From NCBI GenBank assembly GCA_902761355.1, contig CACWJY010000031.1, forward strand, positions 1-64,000: a stretch of DNA of 64,000 bases, read 5' to 3'. Each line of letters opens with the position of its first letter. Position 1 is the first letter of the stretch. The notes beneath the pieces were generated by a model that saw only the letters and a list, made by a program, of their open reading frames with translations, was not told the origin of the DNA and made no database searches. The translations under genes and the position numbers were made by a program. This DNA is from Fibrobacter succinogenes (lineage in GTDB: Bacteria; Fibrobacterota; Fibrobacteria; Fibrobacterales; Fibrobacteraceae). Below, one piece after another: positions 18,045-26,088 of the stretch.

Positions 18045-19784
18045 ATGATACTCAATAGATTCCTAGCACGAACCGAGTATTCCTCTTACGAGGACCTCTA
18101 CGAAAACTTTAAGCTCAATATTCCCGATGACTTTAACTTCGCCTACGACGTGGTCGACGAATACGCGAAGACCGAGCCCAAGCGCGAAGCATTAGTCTGG
18201 TGCGACGACAACGACGAAAGCCATATTTTTACCTTCAAGGACCTTTCGATCGCCTCGCAGCGCACCGCGAACTTTTTGGTAGAAAAGGGAATCAAGAAGG
18301 GCGACCGCGTGATGCTGATTTTGCGCCGCCGCTACGAATTCTGGTTCTTCCTCTTGGCTCTCCACCGTATCGGAGCCATTGCCATTCCGGCAACCAACAT
18401 GCTCGCCGCCGAAGACCTGGAATACCGATTCAAGGCCGCCGACATCAAGATGGTGGTCTCTTACGACGACCCCACACTCCAGAAGGAAATCGACACCGCC
18501 TGCGAACACACGCACATTGTCGAAACCCTCGTGACCATCGGCCAGTCCCGTCAGAACTGGATCAACTTCTACGACGACTACGAAATCTGCCCGCCGAGCT
18601 TCCCGCGCCCCACAGGCGATGCCGCTACGCACAACGACGACATCATGATCGTCTACTTTACCAGCGGCACAAGCAGCAACCCGAAAATGGTCGCCCACAC
18701 CTTCAGCTACCCGCTCGGCCACATCGTGACCGCCAAGTACTGGCAGAACGTGATTGACGGCGGCCGCCACCTGACCGTTGCCGAAACCGGCTGGGCTAAG
18801 GCACTCTGGGGCAAGATTTATGGCCAGTGGATTGCAGGTTCTGCCGTATTCACCTACGACATGAACGTGTTCATTCCGGGCAAGTTGCTCGAAAAGATGC
18901 AGGAATACAAGGTGACCACCTTCTGTGCGCCGCCGACCGTTTACCGCTACATCCTGCAGCACGGTGTCGAAAAGTACGATCTTTCTAGCCTCAAGTACTG
19001 CACCACCGCAGGCGAGGCGTTGAACCTCGACATTTACAAGAAGTTCTTCGAAAAGACGGGACTCCGCCTGCACGAAGGCTACGGCCAAACCGAACTCACG
19101 CTTACCACGGGCAATTTCGAATGGATGGAAGCCCGCCCCGGTTCCATGGGCAAGCCCTCCCCCGGCTACCGCATGGACATCGTGGATGCCGATGGCAACA
19201 GCTGCGGCCCCGATGAAGTCGGCGAAATCATCATCAAGATTGACGAAGGCAAGCCCTTCGGCATGTTCGGCGGCTACTACCGCGACGAAGAACGCACCCA
19301 GAAAGTCTTCGAGGGCGGCGTCTACCACACCGGCGACACCGCAACCCGCGACAAGGACGGATTCTTCTGGTTCGTGGGCCGTACCGATGACTTGATCAAG
19401 AGTTCCGGCTACCGCATCAGCCCCTTCGAAGTCGAAGAAGTGCTCCACAAGCACCCCGCCGTCTTGGAAGTGGCCGTCACAGGCGTCGAAGACAAGTCCC
19501 GCGGACAGGCCGTGAAGGCAACCGTCGTACTCCAGAAGGGCTACGAAGCCTCGAAGGATTTGGCCAAGGAAATCCAGCTGTTCGCAAAGAACGTGGCCGC
19601 CTCTTACAAGAGTCCGCGTATCATCGACTTTGTGTCTGAGCTGCCGAAGACCATCAGCGGAAAAATCCGCCGCGCCTCTATCCGCGACAAGGACGCCAGC
19701 GACAAGGCCAAGGAAGAATCTGCCAAAGCTGAACAGCCCAAGACCGAAAACGAAAACTCTGCTGCAGAAACAGCAAATAAATAG
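18045..19784 (+). CDS. AMP-forming acyl-CoA synthetase (medium-chain type)
   Basis: 579 residues. It activates a carboxylic acid to acyl-CoA through an acyl-adenylate. Motifs: P-loop YFTSGTSSNPKMVAHT (A3), EGYGQTELT (A5), HTGDTATRDKDGFFWFVGR (A7/A8) and the C-terminal PKTISGKIRR with the catalytic Lys. The WAKALWGKIYGQW segment recalls medium-chain (ACSM-like) or acetate enzymes. The last 35 residues are a Lys/Glu/Ala-rich tail not usual for the family. Strongly biased, GC-rich codons produce a long antisense open frame that is not a gene. Substrate not determinable here. Confidence 0.92.
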   Translation: MILNRFLARTEYSSYEDLYENFKLNIPDDFNFAYDVVDEYAKTEPKREALVWCDDNDESHIFTFKDLSIASQRTANFLVEKGIKKGDRVMLILRRRYEFWFFLLALHRIGAIAIPATNMLAAEDLEYRFKAADIKMVVSYDDPTLQKEIDTACEHTHIVETLVTIGQSRQNWINFYDDYEICPPSFPRPTGDAATHNDDIMIVYFTSGTSSNPKMVAHTFSYPLGHIVTAKYWQNVIDGGRHLTVAETGWAKALWGKIYGQWIAGSAVFTYDMNVFIPGKLLEKMQEYKVTTFCAPPTVYRYILQHGVEKYDLSSLKYCTTAGEALNLDIYKKFFEKTGLRLHEGYGQTELTLTTGNFEWMEARPGSMGKPSPGYRMDIVDADGNSCGPDEVGEIIIKIDEGKPFGMFGGYYRDEERTQKVFEGGVYHTGDTATRDKDGFFWFVGRTDDLIKSSGYRISPFEVEEVLHKHPAVLEVAVTGVEDKSRGQAVKATVVLQKGYEASKDLAKEIQLFAKNVAASYKSPRIIDFVSELPKTISGKIRRASIRDKDASDKAKEESAKAEQPKTENENSAAETANK

Positions 19785-19808
19785 GTCCAAGCTCAATGAA
19801 TCTAATAG

Positions 19809-19839
19809 AAAAGCCCCCAGTTGGGGGCTTTCATTTTTA
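19809..19839 (+). terminator. Rho-independent terminator after the acyl-CoA synthetase
   Basis: AAAGCCCCC / GGGGGCTTT stem with AGTT loop and a following T-rich tract; it sits between convergent genes. Confidence 0.9.
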
Positions 19840-19848
19840 TATCAACTA

Positions 19849-20769
19849 TTATTCCGTCTGAGTCTCGGTCGGCATTTCCGCTGCTTCGGCAGGCGGTTCT
19901 TCCGACACTCTTGTCAGGTCTAGCAATGTTGAATATAGTGAACCGTCTTCATTCTTGCGTAGAGCGCTCCACTTCATCACATTATCCTTGATTTCGATAT
20001 CCCAACATTCGGAATCTCCACCCGTTGAATCGGCCCAGTGAGAACATAGCAGTTTTCCATAGACAAAGTATTCAGACAAAGAATCCGAGGTCAGTTCCCA
20101 ATTTTCGCCGCTTTTTACATAATGAGCATAAGTACCATCGGTATTGTACTGCCAGCGATGCATTTCTTCGACACTTGTTGGTACATTTTCTTCGGCTTTT
20201 TTGCCTTTTTTCAGCTTTTTACTTTCAGCCGCCTTCTCTGCTTCTGTTGGTTCATCCTGCTCTACAGTCAATTTGCCTTCCCAGGTTCCGACAACATCTT
20301 TTGCATAGTCGTCAGTCACACGGGTAAAGCGCGTTCTAATGGGCCCGACATTTTTGATGGTATCTCCATTGTCAATGACGATTGCATGAGAAATTGCGTC
20401 TAGTTCGTTATCGTTGACGAAATTGACGGCATGCCTATGAAGACTTTGTATTTTTTCGTTAGGCTGTACACTCCAAAAGAGAACGTTATCTTCGATTTCG
20501 AGCTTGAATTCAGCCTTATTTAACCATATTTTATTACCAAAGGCTGCACTTAGGAATCCCTTCTGGGCAGAATATATAGTGAATGCTTCCTTGCCGTTTG
20601 TAGGCAGGGCTTTTCCATCTACATCAGCCATCACCCAACGACCGACAATTTTTTTATCGATTTTATCTGTCGGAAAGTCCAAATTCGTTTTTTCTTTATC
20701 AGAACACGACATCTGTATTCCGACACTCAAAACGATTGCTCCAGCGAGCAATTTTTGCATCGTTTTCAT
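19849..20769 (-). CDS. Lipoprotein with two lipocalin-like repeats
   Basis: 306 residues, lipobox near IQMSC (residue 22). Two similar halves begin KKIVGRWVMADVDG and KDVVGTWEGKLTVE, each followed by beta-rich segments with acidic turns, as in lipocalin-like or META-type lipoproteins. A Lys/Glu-rich linker (about 190-205) separates them. The start has AGGAGGGG upstream. Similar one-repeat lipoprotein at 54424-54981. Function unknown. Confidence 0.75.
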   Translation of the reverse strand: MKTMQKLLAGAIVLSVGIQMSCSDKEKTNLDFPTDKIDKKIVGRWVMADVDGKALPTNGKEAFTIYSAQKGFLSAAFGNKIWLNKAEFKLEIEDNVLFWSVQPNEKIQSLHRHAVNFVNDNELDAISHAIVIDNGDTIKNVGPIRTRFTRVTDDYAKDVVGTWEGKLTVEQDEPTEAEKAAESKKLKKGKKAEENVPTSVEEMHRWQYNTDGTYAHYVKSGENWELTSDSLSEYFVYGKLLCSHWADSTGGDSECWDIEIKDNVMKWSALRKNEDGSLYSTLLDLTRVSEEPPAEAAEMPTETQTE

Positions 20770-20932
20770 AATCCCCTCCTTTTTAGGTTAATTTTACTTA
20801 ACACATTTAAAATAAACTTTTTTTTCACAATAAGACAAAAAAATATTTGGTGATTATTTTTTTTTGGAATAATCCAATAGATTATGGCTATTTCAAGCAA
20901 AAAAACAAGTTTTCGCATTACACGCAATATTC

Positions 20933-20940
20933 TATATTTG
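20933..20940 (+). promoter_or_regulatory. TATATTTG element directly upstream of fabF
   Basis: The hexamer TATATT ends seven bases before the fabF ATG. If it is the -10, the transcript would start at the ATG. Confidence 0.45.
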
Positions 20941-20945
20941 AGAAC

Positions 20946-22196
20946 ATGACTAAAAGACGCGTAGTAATCACTGGTATGGGAGCTGTGACTCCCGTTGGCA
21001 AGAACATCAACGATTTTTGGGCGGCTATTCGCGCTGGCAAGTGCGGCGTCGGCCCCATCACCCTTTTTGACGCAAGTAGCTGCCCGGTAAAAATCGCAGC
21101 TGAAGTCAAGGATTTTAAGCCCGAAGAACACGATATTGACCCCAAGGAAGCCCGCCGCATGGCCCGCTTCACGCAATTCCTGCTCGCCGCCTCTAAAGAA
21201 GCGGTTGCAGACGCTAGCCTTACGCCCGAAGACCTCGCCCAGGATACGACGGGCATTGTCGCAGGCACCGGCCTCGGTGGTATGGACATTATCGATTCTA
21301 CCTACACGCAGTATATGAACGGCGGCAAGCGCAAGGTTTCGCCGCTCGCTATGCCGCAGCTGATTCCGAATGAAGCCGGCGCAAACGTTTCTATCGTCCT
21401 CGGCATTACAGGCCAGGCCCACACAGTCTGCACCGCCTGTGCCTCGGGCACCGACGCCATCGGTGTCGCTCTCGACGCCATCCGCTCGGGTCGCTTGGAT
21501 ATCTGCCTTGCCGGCGGTTCCGAAAGCGGCATTACCGATTACAGCATCAAGAGCTTCGCTGGCATGCACGCCCTTACAGACAAATTTAACGACTGCCCGG
21601 AAAAGGCTTCTCGCCCGTTCGACTTGAACCGCTCCGGATTCGTGATGGGTGAAGGTGGTGCCGTGATGATTCTTGAAGAATTGGAACACGCTAAGGCCCG
21701 CGGCGCAAAGATTTACGCCGAACTCGCCGGCTACGGTGCTTCTGCCGACGCTTACCACATCACAAGCCCGCGCCCGGGTGGAGAAACCTGCGCCAAGGCA
21801 CTCACCCGCGCCATTAAGGACGCTGGTATTGCCCCGACGGACATTGACTACTACAACGCACACGGAACCTCGACGCACCTGAACGATGCGACCGAAACCG
21901 CAATGCTCAAGGTTGCCCTCGGTGAACACGCCTACAAGATCAAGGTGTCGAGCACCAAGAGCATGACGGGCCACTGCGTAGGTGCCGCCGGCGTATGCGA
22001 AGCCATCGTCTCGACTCTTGCGATTCGCGACTCGTTCTACCCCGCCACCATCAACTACGAGACTCCGGATCCGGAATGCGACCTGGATTATGTCCCGAAC
22101 AAGGGTGTCGAAGGGAACATCGACGTCGCTGCCTCCGCCTCACTCGGCTTCGGCGGTCACAATGGCGTCGTGATTATCAAGAAATACAAAGAGTAA
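20946..22196 (+). CDS. fabF: Beta-ketoacyl-ACP synthase II
   Basis: 416 residues. Condenses malonyl-ACP with acyl-ACP in fatty-acid elongation. Catalytic C165 (CTACASGTDAIG), first His in NAHGTSTHLND, second in KSMTGHCVGAAG, and C-terminal GFGGHNGVVI. Start MTKRRVVITGMG at 20946 matches family starts; the frame extends to 20847 but that part is AT-rich and unlike the family. No acpP neighbour. The stop codon lies within the first of four AGTARRC heptamers. Confidence 0.95.
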   Translation: MTKRRVVITGMGAVTPVGKNINDFWAAIRAGKCGVGPITLFDASSCPVKIAAEVKDFKPEEHDIDPKEARRMARFTQFLLAASKEAVADASLTPEDLAQDTTGIVAGTGLGGMDIIDSTYTQYMNGGKRKVSPLAMPQLIPNEAGANVSIVLGITGQAHTVCTACASGTDAIGVALDAIRSGRLDICLAGGSESGITDYSIKSFAGMHALTDKFNDCPEKASRPFDLNRSGFVMGEGGAVMILEELEHAKARGAKIYAELAGYGASADAYHITSPRPGGETCAKALTRAIKDAGIAPTDIDYYNAHGTSTHLNDATETAMLKVALGEHAYKIKVSSTKSMTGHCVGAAGVCEAIVSTLAIRDSFYPATINYETPDPECDLDYVPNKGVEGNIDVAASASLGFGGHNGVVIIKKYKE

Positions 22197-22219
22197 GCAG
22201 TAAACAGTAGGCAGTAGAC
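22192..22219. repeat. Tandem AGTARRC heptamer repeat (4 units)
   Basis: AGTAAGC, AGTAAAC, AGTAGGC, AGTAGAC in direct tandem. The fabF stop TAA is inside unit 1. The same heptamer occurs at 50462-50475. Confidence 0.75.
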
Positions 22220-22233
22220 AGGGTTCGCCCTGT
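22218..22233. terminator. Hairpin between fabF and ruvX
   Basis: ACAGGG-TTCG-CCCTGT stem-loop between convergent genes. Only a short T stretch follows, so termination efficiency is uncertain. Confidence 0.5.
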
Positions 22234-22646
22234 TACGCCTGCTCGTCCAACCATCTCTGGAGAATGATGGCGGCAGCGAGTTGATCGATGACCGCCTTAT
22301 TCTTTTGCTTTTTTTTCTTGCTAAAGTAAGAAGTCTTTTCTTGCGCCTGCACGCTGGAATACGATTCATCCTGCGTGTACACGGGCATGCCCGGGAAACG
22401 CGTTTTCAAGTCCTCGATGAACTTTTCCACCACCACGTTCTTGCCGTCCTTGCGGCCATCGGGGTGAAATGGCATTCCCACCACAAAAGCGTTCACCTTG
22501 TTGATTTTCACTAATTCATCAAGGCGTACGAACAAATTCGTCGTCTTCTGGTCAATCGTTTCTCGCGAAAAAGCCATACGGAATTCAGAGTCGGCAAATG
22601 CGACCCCGACGCGGTGCTCACCATAATCAAGCGCAAGGTAATTCAT
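22233..22646 (-). CDS. ruvX: Putative pre-16S rRNA nuclease / Holliday junction resolvase-like
   Basis: 137 residues, YqgF family, RNase H-like fold: LALDYGEHRVGVAFAD with the first Asp, FVVGMPFHPDGRKDGK in the middle, YTQDESYSS with the acidic pair, and DQLAAAIILQRWLDE at the end. It matures the 5' end of 16S rRNA in E. coli. The start at 22646 fits the family; a longer frame extends antisense into the next gene and is rejected. TATATT lies seven bases upstream of ATG without a Shine-Dalgarno. Confidence 0.93.
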   Translation of the reverse strand: MNYLALDYGEHRVGVAFADSEFRMAFSRETIDQKTTNLFVRLDELVKINKVNAFVVGMPFHPDGRKDGKNVVVEKFIEDLKTRFPGMPVYTQDESYSSVQAQEKTSYFSKKKKQKNKAVIDQLAAAIILQRWLDEQA

Positions 22647-22791
22647 AGAGCGCAATATAGAATAAAAACATGTGAGGCGAAAATATGTTTGTTTATTACA
22701 GCAAAAAACAAAAGAAAAAAGTGTGCATTTCTTTTCAATAAAAAAATATATATTACACAAAACCAACGTAATGTCCACGGAGAAAGTTTTT

Positions 22792-24459
22792 ATGAAGTTC
22801 TTTTTATTAGGTATTTTTGGCATAACAGCGCTATTTACAGCCTGTTCACAAACGGCTTCTAGTTCTATCGATAACGTTGAAGAAGACGTTTCTGCAATAA
22901 GCAGTTCTAGCAAAAAAATAAATAGCTCTAGTAGCAAAAATTCTGAAAAAAAATCTTCTAGCAGTGTGGAGAAGTTGGCAGATAGTAGTTCAAGCAATAA
23001 TTCTGACGATGAAAAATTTTCTAGCAGTTCTGTAGCGGAAGAATTAGATGAAGATTGTGTTGGGGAACCCGGTAATCCATGGGATGGAACGACTGCGAAA
23101 AACTTTGCATGTGGTGCGGGTACTAAAAAAAGCCCATACATTATTTTGACTGCAGAACAATTGGCACATTTGTCTTTTGTAATAAACGCAAGCGACAAGG
23201 ATTATAAGGGTAAATATTTTAAACTAGGTGCAGATATTAAACTGAATAAGGGCGATATCATTGATGAAAAAGGATCTCTTGTAGGTGATTCAACGAGACT
23301 TCACAAATGGACTCCTATCGGAAATTCTAGTGTAGCATTCGATGGATTCTTCGACGGAGACGGACATATCGTTAGCGGAATGTTTGTTAACACAACGAGT
23401 TCTCATAATGGATTGTTTGGGCAAAGTAGTGGAACCGTAGAAAATTTGACCGTAGGAAATTCATGGGTATATGGCGGAAAATATTCTGCAGGGGTTATTG
23501 GTCGTAGTATAGGTTCTGTATTAAATGTGAAAAATTTAGCTAGTGTTTCAGGAAAAGAAGAGTGCGTTGGTGGTGTAATAGGTAGTTCTTATCAAAAAGA
23601 TTATAAAACGAGTTCTATTGTAAAAAACGTTTTCAACGGTGGAATCGTTGTTGGTGATAAGAATGTGGGAGGTGTGGCTGGATGTGCGACATTTGTGACT
23701 ATCGATAATGCTGAAAATATTGCTCCAATTGAGGGTTTTGCTTATGTTGGAGGTGTTTTTGGGGGAATCGGTAGCTCATCAAAAAATGATGTAAAAAACT
23801 TAAAAAATAATGGAAATGTAACTGGAAAACATTTTGTTGGTGGAATTTCTGGACACTGCGGAGGTTCCCTTATTTTGAATAGTACCGCTTTAAATAAATC
23901 ATCCTCTTATTCCTGTTATGATTTTAATGCATGTGGAAAATTTCAAAACGCCTATAATGACGGAAGCATAAGCGGATTACGTTATGTAGGAGGTATTATT
24001 GGTGAAGTTTGCTATGGAACGATTGAAAATTTGGCTAATATAGGTAATGTGTCTGGAGAAGGAGGAACAGGAGGTATCGTCAGTTCAATGTCTTATACAA
24101 CGTCAAAATCACTTTACAATACTGGCGATGTTTTTGGATTGACATATGTTGGGGGAATCGCTGGATATAATCAAGAAGGTGTCACCAGCTCTGCCTACTC
24201 CACCGGCAAAGTCGACGGAGATTCCTTGGTCGGCCTAATGATTGGTTACAATTATAACACCACCATGGCCGACTACTATTACCTCGAACAAGGCGAACAA
24301 GAACCATTTGGCCTTAATAACGGCGGAGGTGTCGCCACACCTAAATCTGCTGATGAAATGAAGTCTGATAAATTTGCAGAACTTCTCGGTGATGAATTCG
24401 TTTATGACTCCGGCCTAAATAATGGCTATCCTATACTCAGCTGGGAGATGAACGAATAG
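22792..24459 (+). CDS. GLUG-repeat surface lipoprotein
   Basis: 555 residues starting MKFFLLGIFGITALFTAC, lipobox at residue 18, GGAGAAAG upstream. A Ser-rich linker (about 20-80) is followed by a region starting CVGEPGNPWDG and then repeated GLUG-type units (GLFGQSSGTVENL, AGVIGRSIGSV, VGGVIGSSY, VGGIIGEVCYG, VGGIAGYNQEG), a motif of surface beta-helix proteins. Codons are AT-rich up to about 24180 and then switch to the GC-rich host style for the last 90 codons, which suggests a mosaic origin. One base separates it from the NERD gene. Adhesion or cell-surface binding is likely but unproven. Confidence 0.85.
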   Translation: MKFFLLGIFGITALFTACSQTASSSIDNVEEDVSAISSSSKKINSSSSKNSEKKSSSSVEKLADSSSSNNSDDEKFSSSSVAEELDEDCVGEPGNPWDGTTAKNFACGAGTKKSPYIILTAEQLAHLSFVINASDKDYKGKYFKLGADIKLNKGDIIDEKGSLVGDSTRLHKWTPIGNSSVAFDGFFDGDGHIVSGMFVNTTSSHNGLFGQSSGTVENLTVGNSWVYGGKYSAGVIGRSIGSVLNVKNLASVSGKEECVGGVIGSSYQKDYKTSSIVKNVFNGGIVVGDKNVGGVAGCATFVTIDNAENIAPIEGFAYVGGVFGGIGSSSKNDVKNLKNNGNVTGKHFVGGISGHCGGSLILNSTALNKSSSYSCYDFNACGKFQNAYNDGSISGLRYVGGIIGEVCYGTIENLANIGNVSGEGGTGGIVSSMSYTTSKSLYNTGDVFGLTYVGGIAGYNQEGVTSSAYSTGKVDGDSLVGLMIGYNYNTTMADYYYLEQGEQEPFGLNNGGGVATPKSADEMKSDKFAELLGDEFVYDSGLNNGYPILSWEMNE

Positions 24460-24460
24460 T

Positions 24461-25066
24461 ATGCTTATTCTTTGGCTCTTTATTTTTGTGATGCTGACTT
24501 TCGTCTTATGGATGAAAATCTTTCAGAATCAAATTGTCGGACATATCGGAGAAAAGCATACTGCGGGCATTGTAAAAGCTGTTTCTAGAGGTTGTGTCTT
24601 TAGGGATGTTTACGTGAATGGCAGTCATGGCGTCCAACAAATTGATATTATCGCGGTTACTGAAAAAGGAATTCTAGTTGTTGAGAAAAAGACATATATC
24701 GGCTTAATTGTTGGATCTGAATATGATAAACAATGGCGAATTTTTGCTGCGCAGGGTCGTCGGAAATATTCTATGAAAAATCCGCATCACCAGAATTACG
24801 GACACATTCAAGCATTACTTGAAAATTTTCCTGCAATGAAGAATTTGTGCATCGATGTCGTTATATTCGGCAATAATGCGAAACTTGGTGACAATATTCC
24901 TACTAATACAATTCGAGATGCTGATTTCAAAAAATTCTATAACAGCTTGCCTAATTTGTTGTCTCAGCAACAAATTTCCGATTTCGCAAATCAAATACGA
25001 ACTCTTGAGACAAAAAGAACCGAATGCAAAAGGCTGCATAAGCAGAAAATAAAGGGGAAAAGATGA
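24461..25066 (+). CDS. Membrane-anchored NERD-domain protein
   Basis: 201 residues. One N-terminal membrane segment (about 1-18), then a NERD (nuclease-related) domain at 28-130: GHIGEKHTAGIV, QQIDIIAVTEKGILVVEKKTYIG with the Asp and Glu-x-Lys positions of the restriction-endonuclease-like core. The C-terminal 70 residues are helical and basic. Its stop overlaps the next gene (ATGA). AT-rich, like both neighbours, so probably acquired as a unit. A nuclease function is inferred from the family. Confidence 0.8.
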   Translation: MLILWLFIFVMLTFVLWMKIFQNQIVGHIGEKHTAGIVKAVSRGCVFRDVYVNGSHGVQQIDIIAVTEKGILVVEKKTYIGLIVGSEYDKQWRIFAAQGRRKYSMKNPHHQNYGHIQALLENFPAMKNLCIDVVIFGNNAKLGDNIPTNTIRDADFKKFYNSLPNLLSQQQISDFANQIRTLETKRTECKRLHKQKIKGKR

Positions 25067-25635
25067 TGAGGTTTCTTTTTATAATGCTTTCTTTTGCTGC
25101 TCTTTCTTTCGCTTACGATTTACAATATCATCCATTTCTTTTGCAAGTGAAAGATAAATATGGCGTGACACTAGCTAAAACCTTAGATAAGGTATATGGC
25201 GAAAAAATACAAGTTCGTAATAAACGATGCTACTACTTTGAATCAGATGTTGAATATGAAATTGACAGATGCCAGATAGATTACACGCAACAGAATGTCT
25301 ATTCGCAAGCTGATCGATTAAACGGAATCGAAATTAAAGGCACGGTTTGGATTGAAGGAAACTCTTTTCGCACTCGGAAAGTTGGCATGGAATGGGACGA
25401 ATGGAAGTCGACAGAATTATTTCCTAGCCTACATTGGTTTCAGCGAACCGGTTTCGAATTCCGTAAACAGAATGGCGAATTTAAATTCATTCCAACAAGC
25501 GGCGTTAAAAGAATTCACGGTTCATATAATTATATCAGCAAAAGTCGAACCCAGGCTATTCAAAACGGAGAGGCTTCTGGTATTGTGATCCGTGAAAGTG
25601 GAACAGGGAAGATTGTGATTCAAGAAAGTCGATAA
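25063..25635 (+). CDS. Secreted protein of unknown function
   Basis: 190 residues with a clear signal peptide (MMRFLFIMLSFAALSFAYD) and no lipobox. The mature part has one Cys pair (C56, C70 region: KRCYYFESDVEYEIDRCQID) and many aromatic residues; it ends with RESGTGKIVIQESR. I recognise no family. Its start overlaps the NERD gene by four bases, so the products are made together and may interact across the membrane. Confidence 0.7.
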   Translation: MMRFLFIMLSFAALSFAYDLQYHPFLLQVKDKYGVTLAKTLDKVYGEKIQVRNKRCYYFESDVEYEIDRCQIDYTQQNVYSQADRLNGIEIKGTVWIEGNSFRTRKVGMEWDEWKSTELFPSLHWFQRTGFEFRKQNGEFKFIPTSGVKRIHGSYNYISKSRTQAIQNGEASGIVIRESGTGKIVIQESR

Positions 25636-26088
25636 GCATTCCTACTGTATTGGGGGTGTTAGGGGGCGGAGCCCATTAGGAGAGAGGGTCGCGGTAGACA
25701 CGGCGATAGCCTGGCCGCTAAGCGAACAATCCGCAGCCGAAGGCGAGGACGTTCGCGTGCGGAGCAGGCTGAGCCGTGGCTAAAGCGAGGGGGATACCTC
25801 CCCCTTTTACGGCCATTCGACTCTTTTGCATCTATGAAACTATGATATCGTCTCACTACCACCTAAAGGTGGCCATGCCCACATAAGTGCTTCCCCAAAG
25901 AGGATAACTCTACTAAGGTGCTAAAGCACCAAGTATCGTATAAAAGCACTAAGTGATCAAAGGTCGCCTACATGACTCGTTAAGACGAGTCGCTTTATGC
26001 TCACATTTTACATTTTCTTGATTTTCGGCATTTTTAGGCGATAAAAAGCCATTTAAAAAGTTTACATTTTTCTATCTTTACGCCCACT
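25636..26088. other. Hairpin-rich intergenic region
   Basis: No gene is supported. It holds repeat copy A (25661-25878) and hairpins GGTGCTAAAGCACC (25917-25930) and GACTCG-TTAAGA-CGAGTC (25974-25991). The final 50 bases carry the candidate promoter TATCTT (26073-26078) of the activase gene. A 67-codon minus frame here is made of the repeat and is not a gene. Confidence 0.6.
25661..25878 (+). repeat. Dispersed repeat, copy A
   Basis: Modules in order: AGGGGGCG (25661), GAGAGGGTCGCG (25682-25693), hairpin AAGCGAGGGGGA-tacc-TCCCCCTTTTA (25783-25809), and GGTGGCCATGC (25868-25878). The first three recur in the same order on the opposite strand at 32135-32304. Confidence 0.65.

Noticed and set aside
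18192..19796. 534-codon open frame antisense to the acyl-CoA synthetase
   Set aside because: Its existence follows from the GC-rich third positions of the real gene; the translation has no family motifs.
22192..22219. AGTARRC heptamers as a CRISPR array
   Set aside because: Units are 7 nt with no spacers; this is a simple tandem repeat. No CRISPR array or cas gene was seen in the window.
25659..25862. 67-codon minus frame in the 25.6-26.1 kb spacer
   Set aside because: Arg/Pro-rich translation of the repeat hairpins without a ribosome-binding site.
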